Shown in pieces: positions 24,612-37,150 of a stretch of 64,000 nt of DNA. The translations under genes were made by a program, and so were the position numbers. How positions within the stretch are numbered: the stretch's first letter is position 1; every line of letters begins with the position of its first letter. Under the pieces are notes generated by a model, which saw only the letters and a program-made list of their open reading frames with translations, had not been told where the DNA came from and did no database searches. This DNA comes from Hydractinia symbiolongicarpus (taxonomy: Eukaryota; Cnidaria; Hydrozoa; Anthoathecata; Hydractiniidae), in NCBI RefSeq assembly GCF_029227915.1, contig NC_079888.1:19758001-19822000 (forward strand). The letters run 5' to 3'.

Positions 24612-27600
24612 GTATTTAGCGACATTTGTTTTGATATTGCGAGGTTTCATCGCTTTTAACAGTGAAACGATTGACTTTGGGACTTAATTGAACTGACTTG
24701 GGACTTTGACCATATAAATGTGATAAATGAGACAATTGGACGCCAAGAAATAACATTCTTCTTAATTTGACATGATTGCTGGAATTCAGCGATTACTCTG
24801 GGTGCTGTGGTAGCTCTTTATTAAAAAATTTAGATAAATAAGCCATTTTTACTGTGCAACGAATGCTAGCCGTTAGCGCGCGCTGAAGAAATAGAGACAG
24901 TTTCAAAACTACATTTCATTGACTTTATAACGGTATCAGTTCGTGTGAGTTACAACTGTTGCGCCACATATTCGTACCAACATGTATTTAGTGATATTTC
25001 TCTGATATTACTAGGTTGCATCGATTTTGACAGTGAAACGATTGACTGTGGGACTTAATTCAACTGATTTTGGACTTCGACCTTATAAATGTGATAAATA
25101 TCTCAATTGAATTCCCAGAAATCACACTCTTCTTAATTTGACATGATTGCAGGAACTCAGCGATTACACTGGGCGCTGTGGTAGCGCTTTATTTAAAAAT
25201 TAAGATAAATAAGCCATTTTTACTGTGAAACCAATCCTAGCCGTTAGCGCGCCATGAAGAAATAGAGACAGTTTCAAAATCTACATTTCATTGAGTTTCT
25301 AACGGTATCAGTTCGTGTGAGTTACAACTGTTGCGCCACATATTCGTACCAACATATATTTAGTGATATTTCTCTGATATTACTAGGTTGCATCGATTTT
25401 GACAGTGAAACGATTGACTGTGGGAATTAATTCAACTGATTTTGGACTTCGACCTTATAAATGTGATAAATATCACAATTGAATTCCCAGAAATCACACT
25501 CTTTTTAATTTGACATGATTGCAGGAACTCAGCGATTACACTGGGCGCTGTGGTAGCGCTTTATTTAAAAATTAGGATAATTAAGCCATTTTTACTGTGG
25601 AACGAATGCTAGCCGTTAGCGCGCGCTGAAGAAATAGAGACAGCTTAAAAACTACATTTCATTGACTTTCCAATGGCATCAATCCTTGTGAGTTACAACG
25701 GTTGCGTAACATATTTGTACCAACATGTATTTAGCGATATTTTTCTGACATTACGAGGTTTCGTCGCTTTTAACAGTGAAACGATTGACTGTCGGACTTA
25801 ATTGAACTGACTGTGGACTTTGACCTTATAAATGTGATAAATGAGACAATTGGACTCCAACAAATAACATTCTTCTTAATTTGACATGATTGCTGGAACT
25901 CAGCAATTACACTTGGCGCTGTGGTAGCGCTTCATTTAAAAATTTAGATAAATAAGCCATATTTACTGTGGAACGAATGCTAGCCGTTAGCGCGCGCTGA
26001 AGAAATGGAGACAGTTTAAAAACTACATTTCATTGACTTTCTAATGGCATCAATCCTTGTGAGTTACAACGGTTCCGTAACATATTTGTACCAACATTTA
26101 TTTAGCGATATTTTTTTCCATTGCTAGGTTGCAGCGCTTTTAACAGTGAAACGATTGACTGTGGGATTAATTGAAATGACTTTGGACTTTGACCTTATAA
26201 ATGTGATAAATGAGATAATTGGACTCCATGAAATAACATTCTTCTTAAATTGACATGATTGCTGGAACTCAGCGATTACACTAGGCGCTGTGGTAGCACT
26301 TTATTTAGAAATTTAAATGAATAAGTCATTTTTACTGTGAAACCAATCCTAGCCGTTAGCGCACCATGAAGAAATAGAGACTGTTTCAAAATCTACATTT
26401 CATTGAGTTTCTAACGGTATCAGTTCCTGTGAGTTACAACGGTTGCGCCACATATTCGTACCAACATGTATTTAGCGATATTTTTCTGATATTACTAGGT
26501 TGCATCGCTTTTGACAGTGAAACGATTGACTGTGGGACTTAATTCAACTGATTTTGGACTTCGATCTTATAAATGTGATAAATGAGACAATTGGACTCCA
26601 AGAGATAACACTCTTCTTAATTTGACATGATTGCAGGAACTCAGCGATTACACTGGGCGCTGTGGTAGCGCTTTATTTAAAACTTTATAAAAATATGTTA
26701 TTCTTACTGTGGGGTTTAAACTTAGCCTTTCGCACGCGCTGAAGAAGTAGATATAGTTTCAAAAACTACATTTCATTGACTTTCTAATGGCATCAATCCT
26801 TGTGAGTTACAACGGTTGCGTAACATATTCGTACCAACATGTATTTAGCGCTATTTTTCTGCCATTTCGAGGTATCATCGTTTTTAACAGTGAAACGATT
26901 GACTGTGGGACTTAATTAAACTGACTTTGGACATTCACCTTATAAATGTAATAAATGAGACAATTGGACTCCAAGAAATAACATTCCTCTTAATTTGACA
27001 TGATTGCTGGAGCTCAGCGATTACACTGGGCGCTGTGGTAGCGGTTTATTTAAAAATTTAAATAAATAAGTCATTTTTACTGTGAAACCAATCCTAGCCG
27101 TTAGAGCGCTGAAGAAATAAAGAAAGGTTTCAAAAATTACATTTCATTGACTTTCTAATGGCAAAAGTCCTTGTGAGTTACAACGGTTGCGTCACATAAT
27201 CGTCCCAACATGTATTCAGCGATATTTTTCTAACATTACGAGGTTTCATCGCTTTTAACAGTAAAACGATTGACTGTGGGAGTTAATTAAACTGACTTTG
27301 GACTTTCACCTTATAAATGTGATAAATGAGACAATTGGACTCCAAGAGATAACGTTCTTCTTAATCTGAAGTAATTGCTGGAGCTTAGCGATTACTCTGG
27401 GCGCTGTGATAATGCTTTATTTAGAAATTTAGACAAAGAATCCATTTCTTACTGTGGGGCCAAACTTAGCCTTTAGCACGCACTGAAGAAGTAGATATAG
27501 CTTCAAAAACTACATTTCATTGACTTTCTAATGGCATCAATCCTTGTGAGTTACAACGGTTGCGTATCATATTCGTACCAACATGTATTTAGCGATATTT

Positions 27601-28469
27601 TCCTGACATTACTCGATTGCGTCGCTTTTAACAGTGAAACGATTAACTGTGGGACTTAATTAAACTGACTTAGGACTTTCACCTTATAAATGTGATAAAT
27701 GAGACAATTGGACTCCAAGAAATAACATTCCTCTTAATTTGACATGATTGCTGGGGCTCAGCGATTACACTGGGCGCTGTGGTAGCGGTTTATTTAAAAT
27801 TTTATAAAACTAGGTTATTCTCACTGTGGAACGAATCCTAGCCGTTAGCGCGCTGAAGAAATAGAGACAGTATCAAAAATTACATTTCATTGAGTTTCTA
27901 ACGCTATAATTCCGTGTGAGTTACAACGGTTGCGCCACACATTTGTACCAACATGTACTTAGCGATATTTTCGTGACATTACTAGATTGCATCGCTTTTA
28001 ACAGTGAAACGGTTAACTGTGGGACTTAATTGAATTGACTTTGGACTTTGACCTTATAAATGTGAATAATGAGACAATTGGACTCAAAGAAATAACATTC
28101 CTCTTAATTTGACATGATTGCTGGAACTCAGCGATTACACTGCAAGCTGTGGTAGCGCTTTATTGAAAACTTTATATAAATGAGTGATTTTTACTGTGGA
28201 ACCAATCCTAGCCGTTAGCACGCGCTGAAGAGATAGAGACAGTTTCAAAAACTACATTTCATTGAGTTTCTAACGCTATAATTCCGTGTGAGTTACAACG
28301 GTTGCGCCACACATTTGTACCAACATGTACTTAGCGATACTTTCGTGACATTACTAGATTGCATCGCTTTTAACAGTGAAACGGTTAACTGTGGGACTTA
28401 ATTGAACTGACTTTGGACTTTGACCTTATAAATGTGATAAATGAGACAATTACATTCAAAGAAATAACA

Positions 28470-29905
28470 TTCTTCTTAATTTGACATGATTGCTGGAACT
28501 CAGCGATTACACTGGGCGCTGTGGTACCGCTTTATTGAAAACTTTATATAAATAAGTGATTTCTACTGTGGAACCAATCCTAGCCGTTAGCGCGCGCTGA
28601 AGAGATAGAGACAGTTTCAAAAACTAAATTTCATTGAGTTTCTAACGCTATAATTCCGTGTGAGTTACAACGGTTGCGCCACACATTCGTACCAAAATGT
28701 ACTTAGCGATATTTTCGTGACATTACTAGATTGCATCGCTTTTAACAGTGAAACGATTAACTGTGGGACTTAATTGAACTGCTTCTGGACTTTGACCTTA
28801 TAAATGTGATAAATGACACCATTAGATTCCAAGAAATAACATTCTTTTTAATTTGACATGATTGCTGGAAATCAGCGATTACACTTAGCGCTGTGGTAGC
28901 GCTTTGATTAAAAATTTAGTTAAATAAGTCATTTTTACTGTGAAACCAATCCTAGCCGTTAGCGCGCGCTGAAGAAGTGGAGACAGTTTCAAAAACTACA
29001 TTTCATTGAGTTTCTAACGGTATAATTCCGTGCGAGTTACAACGCTTCCGCCACACATTCGTACCAACATGTACTTAGCGATATCTTCCTGACATTACTT
29101 GATTGCATCGCTTTTAACTGTGAAACGATTAACTGTGGGACTTAATTGAACTGACTTTGGACTTTGACCTTATAAATGTGATAAATGAGACAATTGGACT
29201 CAAAGAAATAACATTCCTCTTAATTTGACATGATTGCTGGAACTCAGCGATTACACTGGGCGCTGTGGTACCGCTTTATTGAAAACTTTATATAAATAAG
29301 TGATTTCTACTGTGGAACCAATCCTAGCCGTTAGCGCGAGCAGAAGAGATAGAGACAGTTTCAAAAACTAAATTTCATTGAGTTTCTAACGCTATAATTC
29401 CGTGTGAGTTACAACGGTTGCGCCACACATTCGTACCAAAATGTACTTAGCGATATTTTCGTGACATTACTAGATTGCATCGCTTTTAACAGTGAAACGA
29501 TTAACTGTGGGACTTAATTGAACTGCTTCTGGACTTTGACCTTATAAATGTGATAAATGACACCATTAGATTCCAAGAAATAACATTCTTTTTAATTTGA
29601 CATGATTGCTGGAAATCAGCGATTACACTTAGCGCTGTGGTAGCGCTTTAATTAAAAATTTAGTTAAATAAGTCATTTTTACTGTGAAACCAATCCTAGC
29701 CGTTAGCGCGCGCTGAAGAAGTGGAGACAGTTTCAAAAACTACATTTCATTGAGTTTCTAACGGTATAATTCCGTGCGAGTTACAACGCTTCCGCCACAC
29801 ATTCGTACCAACATGTACTTAGCGATATCTTCCTGACATTACTTGATTGCATCGCTTTTAACTGTGAAACGATTAACTGTAGGACTTAATTGAACTGACT
29901 TTGGA
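28470..29905. repeat. Dimer tandem duplication, offset 744 bp
   Basis: 28470-29213 and 29214-29905 match at +744 bp: GTGGTACCGCTTTATTG, AAACTAAATTTCATTG, CTGCTTCTGGACTTTG, AATTAAAAATTTAGTT and GAAGTGGAGACAG recur in order. Anchors are 28581/29325 and 28953/29697. The pair is also present in the partner block at 39167-40283, so this duplication predates the 6-kb duplication. Confidence 0.85.
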
Positions 29906-32299
29906 ATTTGACCTTATAAATGTGTTAAATGAGACAATTGGACTGCAAGAAATAACATTCTTCTTAATTTGACATGATTGCTGGAACTTAGCGATTACAC
30001 TGGGCGCTGTGGTGGCGCTTTATTGAAAACTTTATATAAAGAAGTCATTTTTACTGTGGAACCAATCTTAGCCGTTAACGCGCGCTGAAGATATTGGGGG
30101 CAGTTTCAAAAACTACATTTCATTGAGTTTCTAACGCTATAATTCCGTGTGAGTTACAACGGTTGCTTCACACATTCGTACCAACATGTACTTAGCGATA
30201 TTTTCGTGACATTACTAGATTGCATCGCTTTTAACAGTGAAACGATTACCTGTGGGACTTAATTGAATTGACGTTGGACTTTGACCTTATAAATGTGTTA
30301 AATGAGACAATTGGACTCCAAGAAATAACATTCGTCTTAATTTGACATGATTGCTTGGACTCAGCGATTACACTGGGCGCTGTGGTAGCGCCTTATTTAA
30401 AAATTTAAATAAATAAGTCATTTTTACTGTGAAACCAATCCTAGCCGTTAGCGCGCTGAAAAAATAGAGAAAGGTTTTAAAAATTACATTTCATTGACTT
30501 CCTAATGGCATCAATCCTTGTGAGTTACAACGGTTGCGTAACATATTCGTCCCAACATGTATTCAGCGACATTTTTCTAGCATTACGTGGTTTCATCGCT
30601 TTTAACAGCAAAACGATTGACTGTGGGACTTAATTGAACTGACTTTTGACTTTGACCTTATAAATGTGATAAATGAGACAATTGGACTCAAAGAAATTAC
30701 ATTCCTCTTAATTTGACATGATTGCTGGAACTCAGCGATTACACTGGGCGCTGTGGTAGTGCTTTATGGAAATCTTTATATAAATAAGTCATTTTTCCTG
30801 TGGAACCAATCTTAGCCGTTAACGCGCGCTGATGAAATGGAGGCAGTTTCAAAAACTACATTTTATTGAATTTCTAACGGTATCAGTCTGTTCGAGTTAC
30901 AACAGTTGCACCACATATTCGTACCAACATGTATTCAGCAATATTTCTCTGAAATTACTAGGTTGCATCGCTTTTATTAGTGAAACGACTGACGGTGGGA
31001 CCTTAATTCAACTGCTTTTGGACTTTGACCTTATAAATGTGATAAATGACACAATTAGATTCCAAGAAATAACATTCTTCCTAATTTGACATGATTGCTG
31101 GAACTCAGCGATTACACTGGGCACTGTGGTAGCGCGTTATTGAAAACTTTGTATGAAAAAGTCATCTTTACTGTGAAACCAATGCTAGCCGTTAGCGAGT
31201 GCTGAAGAAGTGGAGACAGTTTCAAAAACTACATTTCATTGATTTTCTAATGGCATCAATCCTTGTGAGTTACAGCCGTTGCGTAACATATTCGTACCAA
31301 CATGTATTTAGCGATATTTTTCTGACATTACGAGTTTTCATCGCTTTTAACAGTAAAACGATTGACTGTCGGACTTAATTGAACTGACTTTGGACTTTGA
31401 CCTTCTGAATGTGTTAAATAAGACAATTGGACTCCAAGAAATAACATTTTTCTTAATTTGACATGATTGCTGGAACTCAGCGATTACACTGGGCGCTGTG
31501 GTAGCGCCTTATTTAAAAATTTAAATAAATAAGTCATTTTTACTGTGAAACCAATCCTAGCCGTTAGCGCGCTGAAGAAATAGAGAAAGGTTTTAAAAAT
31601 TACATTTCATTGACTTTCTAATGGCATCAATCCTTGTGAGTTACAACGGTTGCGTAACATATTCGTCCCAACATGTATTCAGCGATATTTTTCTAACAAT
31701 ACGTGGTTTCATCGCTTTTAACAGCAAAACGATTGACTGTGGGACTTAATTGAACTGACTTTTGACTTTGACCCTATAAATGTGATAAATGAGACAATTG
31801 GACTCAAAGAAATTACATTCCTCTTAATTTGACATGATTGCTGGAACTCAGCGATTACACTGGGCGCTGTGGTAGCGCTTTGTTGAAAACTTTATATAAA
31901 TAAGTGATTTTTACAGTGGAACCAGTCCTAGCCGTTACCGCGCGCTGTAGAGTTAGGGACAGTTTCAAGAACTACATTTTGTTGACTTTCTAACGGTATC
32001 AGTCCGTGTGAATTACAACTGTTGCGCCAAATATTCGTACCAACATGTGTTTAGCGATATTTTTCTGACATTACGAGTTTTCACCGCTTTTAACAGTAAA
32101 ACGATTGACTGTGGGACTTAATTGAACCGACTTTGGAATTTGACCTTATAAATGTGATAAATGAGACAATTGCACTCCAAGAAATAACATTCTTCTTAAT
32201 TTGACATGATTGCTGGAACTCAGCGATTACACTGGACGCTGTGGTAGCGCTTTTTGCAAACTTTAAACAAATAAGTGATTTTTACTGTGGAACCAATCC

Positions 32300-32474
32300 T
32301 AGCCGTTAGCGCGCGCTGAAGATATAGAGACAGTTTCAAACAGTTGGACTCCGAGAGTTAATATTCTATTTAATTTGACATGATCGCTGGAAATCAGCGA
32401 TTACACTTAGCGCTGTGGTAGCGCTTTAATTAAAAATTTAGTTAAATAAGTCATTTTTACTGTGAAACCAATCC
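32300..32474. repeat. 175-bp half monomer, copy 1
   Basis: Box-to-box distance is 175 bp. After GACAGTTTCAAA (monomer position 41) the sequence jumps to CAGTTGGACTCCGAGAG (position 239 on), so positions 42-238 (197 bp) are missing. The rest is a normal tail with GATCGCTGG and TTAGCGCTGTGG. Confidence 0.95.
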
Positions 32475-32653
32475 TAGCCGTTAGCGCGCGCTGAAGAAAT
32501 AAAGAGAATTTCAAAAACTACATTTCATTGACTTTCTAATGGCAACAGTCTTTGTGAGTTACAACGGTTGCGTCACATGTTCGTACCAACATGTATTCAG
32601 CGATATGTTTCTGACATTACGAGGTTTCATCGCTTTTAACAGTGAAACGATTG

Positions 32654-34139
32654 ACTGTGGGACTTAATTGAACTGACTTTGGACTTTGACCTTATAAATG
32701 TGATAAATGAGACAATTGGACTCAAAAAAATAACATTTCTCTTAATTTGACATGATTGCTGGAACTCAGCAATTACACTTGGCGCTGTGGTAGCGCTTCA
32801 TTTAAAAATTTAGATAAATAAGCCATTTTTACTGTGGAACGAATGCTAGCCGTTAGCGCGCGCTGAAGAAATGGAGACAGTTTAAAAACTACATTTCATT
32901 GACTTTCTAATGGCATCAATCCTTGTGAGTTACAACGGTTGCGTAACATATTTGTACCAACATTTATTTAGCGATATTTTTTCCATTGCTAGGTTGCAGC
33001 GCTTTTAACAGTGAAACGATTGACTGTGGGACTTAATTTAACTGATTTTGGAATTATAACCTTATAAATGTGATAAACAACACAATTGGATTCCCAGAAA
33101 TAACATTCTTCTTAATTTGACATGATTCCTGTAACTCAAAAATTATACTGGGCGCAGTGGTAGCGCTTTATTTAATAATTGAGATAAATAATTCATTTTT
33201 TACTACGGATCCAATCCTAGCATTACGCACGCGCTGAAGAAATAGGGATAGTTTAAAAAACTACATTTCATTGCTTTTCTAACGGTATCAATCCGTTTGA
33301 GTTACAACGGTTGCGTCACATATTCGTACCAACATGTATTTAGCGACATTTTTCTGACATTACGAGGTTTCGTCGCTTTTAACAGTGAAACGATTGACTG
33401 TGGGACTTAATTGAACTGAAATTGGACTTTGACCTTATAAATGTGATAAATGAGACAATTGGACCCCAAGAAATAATATTCTTCTTAATTTGTCATGATT
33501 GCTGGAACTCGGCGACTACACTGGGCCCTGTGGTAGCGCTTTATTTGAAAATTTAAATAAATAATTCATTTTTACTGTGAAACCAATCCTAGCCGTTAGC
33601 GCACGCTGAAGAAATAGAGACAGTTTCAAAAACTGCATTTCATTGACTTTGTAATGGCAACAGTCCTTGTGAGTTACAACAGTTGCGTCACATATTCGTA
33701 ACAACATGTATTCCGCGATATCTTTATGACATTACAAGGTTTCATCGCTTTTAAAAGTGAAACGATTGACTTTGGGACTTAATTGAACTGACTTGGGACT
33801 TTGATATCATAAATGTGATAAATGAGACAATTGGACTCCAAGAAATAACATTCTTCTTAATTCGACATGATTGCTGGAACTCAGCGATTACTCTGGGTGC
33901 TGTGGTAGCTCTTTATTAAAAACTTTATATAAATAAGTGATTTTTACTGTGGAACAAATCCTAGCCGTTAGCGCGCGCTGAAAAGATAGAGACAGTTTCA
34001 AAACTACATTTTATTGACATTATAACGGTATAATTCCGTGTGAGTTACAACGGTAGCGCCACATATTCGTACCAACATGTATTTAGCGATATTTTCCTGA
34101 CATTACTCGATTGTGTCGCTTTTAACAGTGAAACGATTG
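32654..34139. repeat. 1,486-bp tandem duplication, copy 1
   Basis: This is a four-monomer unit (anchors 32847, 33218, 33590, 33962) followed at once by a second copy 1,486 bp later (34333, 34704, 35076, 35448). It includes rare markers ACTCAAAAAAATAACATTTC, TTTTTTCCATTGCTAGG, CTACGGATCCAATCC, TGTCATGATTGCTGG, CTGGGCCCTGTGG and GGTAGCGCCACAT. I saw no difference between the copies in the segments compared, so it is the youngest duplication visible here. Confidence 0.92.
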
Positions 34140-35625
34140 ACTGTGGGACTTAATTGAACTGACTTTGGACTTTGACCTTATAAATGTGATAAATGAGACA
34201 ATTGGACTCAAAAAAATAACATTTCTCTTAATTTGACATGATTGCTGGAACTCAGCAATTACACTTGGCGCTGTGGTAGCGCTTCATTTAAAAATTTAGA
34301 TAAATAAGCCATTTTTACTGTGGAACGAATGCTAGCCGTTAGCGCGCGCTGAAGAAATGGAGACAGTTTAAAAACTACATTTCATTGACTTTCTAATGGC
34401 ATCAATCCTTGTGAGTTACAACGGTTGCGTAACATATTTGTACCAACATTTATTTAGCGATATTTTTTCCATTGCTAGGTTGCAGCGCTTTTAACAGTGA
34501 AACGATTGACTGTGGGACTTAATTTAACTGATTTTGGAATTATAACCTTATAAATGTGATAAACAACACAATTGGATTCCCAGAAATAACATTCTTCTTA
34601 ATTTGACATGATTCCTGTAACTCAAAAATTATACTGGGCGCAGTGGTAGCGCTTTATTTAATAATTGAGATAAATAATTCATTTTTTACTACGGATCCAA
34701 TCCTAGCATTACGCACGCGCTGAAGAAATAGGGATAGTTTAAAAAACTACATTTCATTGCTTTTCTAACGGTATCAATCCGTTTGAGTTACAACGGTTGC
34801 GTCACATATTCGTACCAACATGTATTTAGCGACATTTTTCTGACATTACGAGGTTTCGTCGCTTTTAACAGTGAAACGATTGACTGTGGGACTTAATTGA
34901 ACTGAAATTGGACTTTGACCTTATAAATGTGATAAATGAGACAATTGGACCCCAAGAAATAATATTCTTCTTAATTTGTCATGATTGCTGGAACTCGGCG
35001 ACTACACTGGGCCCTGTGGTAGCGCTTTATTTGAAAATTTAAATAAATAATTCATTTTTACTGTGAAACCAATCCTAGCCGTTAGCGCACGCTGAAGAAA
35101 TAGAGACAGTTTCAAAAACTGCATTTCATTGACTTTGTAATGGCAACAGTCCTTGTGAGTTACAACAGTTGCGTCACATATTCGTAACAACATGTATTCC
35201 GCGATATCTTTATGACATTACAAGGTTTCATCGCTTTTAAAAGTGAAACGATTGACTTTGGGACTTAATTGAACTGACTTGGGACTTTGATATCATAAAT
35301 GTGATAAATGAGACAATTGGACTCCAAGAAATAACATTCTTCTTAATTCGACATGATTGCTGGAACTCAGCGATTACTCTGGGTGCTGTGGTAGCTCTTT
35401 ATTAAAAACTTTATATAAATAAGTGATTTTTACTGTGGAACAAATCCTAGCCGTTAGCGCGCGCTGAAAAGATAGAGACAGTTTCAAAACTACATTTTAT
35501 TGACATTATAACGGTATAATTCCGTGTGAGTTACAACGGTAGCGCCACATATTCGTACCAACATGTATTTAGCGATATTTTCCTGACATTACTCGATTGT
35601 GTCGCTTTTAACAGTGAAACGATTA
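34140..35625. repeat. 1,486-bp tandem duplication, copy 2
   Basis: Second copy, apparently identical to the first. Its right edge lies at GAAACGATT, after which the array continues as AACTGTGGGACTTAATTAAAC; the same point in copy 1 instead reads GACTGTGGGACTTAATTGAAC and re-enters the repeat. The junction is inside monomer positions 171-180, not at the box. Confidence 0.92.
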
Positions 35626-35643
35626 ACTGTGGGACTTAATTAA

Positions 35644-36594
35644 ACTGACTTTGGACTTTCACCTTATAAATGTTATAAATGAGACAATTGGACTCCAAGA
35701 GATAACATTCTTCTTAATCTGACGTAATTGCTGAAGCTCAGCGATTACTCTGGGCGATGTGATAGTGCTTTATTCAGAAATTTAGACAAATAATTCATTT
35801 CTTACTGTGGGGCCAATCCTAGCCTTTCGCACGCGCTGAAGAAGTAGAGATAGTTTCAAAAACTACATTTTATTGACTTTCTAATGGCATCAATCCTTGT
35901 GAGTTACAACGGTTGCGTAACATATTAGTACCAACATGTATTTAGCGATATTTTTCTGCCATTACTAGGTTGCAACGCTTTTAACAGTGAAACGATTGAC
36001 TGTGGGACTTAATTTAACTAATTTTGGAATTATAACCTTATAAATGTGATAAATAACACAATTGGATTCCCAGAAATAACATTCTTCTTAATTTGACATG
36101 ATTCCTGGAACTCAAAAATTATACTGGGCGCAGTGGTAGCGCTTTATTTAATAATTGAGATAAATAATTCATTTTTTACTGAGGATCCAATCCTAGCATT
36201 TAGCACGCGCTGAAGAAATAGGGATAGTTTAAAAAACTACATTTCATTGCTTTTCTAACGGTATCAATCCGTTTGAGTTACAACGGTTGCGTCACATATT
36301 CGTACCAACATGTATTTAGCGACATTTTTTTGATATTGCGAGGTTTCATCGCTTTTAACAGTGAAACGATTGACTGTGGGATTAATTGAAATGACTTTGG
36401 ACTTTGACCTTATAAATGTGATAAATGAGATAATTGGACTCCATGAAATAACATTCTTCTTAAATTGACATGATTGCTGGAACTCAGCGATTACACTAGG
36501 CGCTGTGGTAGCACTTTATTTAGAAATTTAAATGAATAAGTCATTTTTACTGTGAAACCAATCCTAGCCGTTAGCGCACCATGAAGAAATAGAG
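35644..36594. repeat. 0.95-kb block, copy 2 (partner 21340-22290)
   Basis: Second copy at +14,304 bp. It begins directly at the right edge of the tandem 1,486-bp pair and ends within the box region of the monomer at 36565, where the partner reads AGATAGTTTCC and this copy AGACTGTTTC. Confidence 0.85.
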
Positions 36595-37150
36595 ACTGTT
36601 TCAAAATCTACATGCCATTGAGTTTCTAACGGTATCAGTTCCTGTGAGTTACAACGGTTGCGGCACATATTCGTACCAACATGTATTTAGCGATATTTTT
36701 CTGATATTACTAGGTTGCATCGCTTTTGACAGTGAAACGATTGACTGTGGGACTTAATTCAACTGATTTTGGACTTCGACCTTATAAATGTTATAAATAT
36801 CACAATTGAATTCCCAGAAATCACACTCTTCTTAATTTGACATGATTGCAGGAACTCAGCGATTACACTGGGCGCTGTGGTAGCGCTTTATTTAAAACTT
36901 TATAAAAATATGTTATTCTTACTGTGGGGCCAAACTTAGCCTTTCGCACGCGCTGAAGAAGTAGATATAGTTTCAAAAACTACATTTCATTGACTTTCTA
37001 ATGGCATCAATCCTTGTGAGTTACAACGTTTGCGTATCATATTCGTACCAACATGTATTTAGCGATATTTTCCTGACATTACTCGATTGCGTCGGTTTTA
37101 ACAGTGAAACGATTAACTGTGGGACTTAATTAAACTGACTTTGGACTTTC

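Larger units (their letters stand above)
17049..26564. repeat. Middle-left satellite domain
   Basis: Anchors: 17049, 17421, 17791, 18163, 18535, 18908, 19280, 19653, 20027, 20399, 20771 (C in place of T), 21144, 21516, 21890, 22261, 22633, 23005, 23378, 23750, 24122 (C), 24495, 24867, 25238, 25610, 25981, 26350. The first four form a 742-bp dimer repeat: TTTCCAAATCTAC, GACCTTGTAAATG and GGAATTTAGCGG recur at +742. Most of the rest mixes monomers with GCAACGCTTTTAACAG and TTGGAATTATAACC and tails in TTTAATAATTGAG with ordinary ones. Monomers 24867 and 25238 are near-adjacent copies of one type (AACTGTTGCGCC, TTTAGTGATATTTCTC). There are no genes. Confidence 0.85.
26565..32769. repeat. 6.2-kb block, copy 1 (partner 37151-42979)
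   Basis: The offset is 10,586 bp from the left edge to about 29977 (for example CTATTTTTCTGCC at 26851/37437 and TGCAAGCTGTGG at 28141/38727). It becomes 10,213 bp from about 30350 to the right edge (31929/42142, 32300/42513, 32475/42688). The difference, 373 bp, is one monomer, so this copy holds one monomer that its partner lacks. Identity looks about 99%. The match ends where this copy reads CAGCAATTACACTTGG and the partner CAGCGATTACACTGG. Confidence 0.88.

Noticed and set aside
30832-31089. 85-codon open frame on the + strand
   Set aside because: It is an in-frame stretch of one satellite monomer that happens to lack stops; neighbouring monomers close the frame, and the near-identical counterpart at 41047 on does not keep it open. 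No domain or start context.
33516-35193. Two identical 63-codon frames on the - strand (33516-33707 and 35002-35193)
   Set aside because: They are identical only because the 1,486-bp satellite unit is duplicated. They span monomer boundaries and are not conserved in other monomers.
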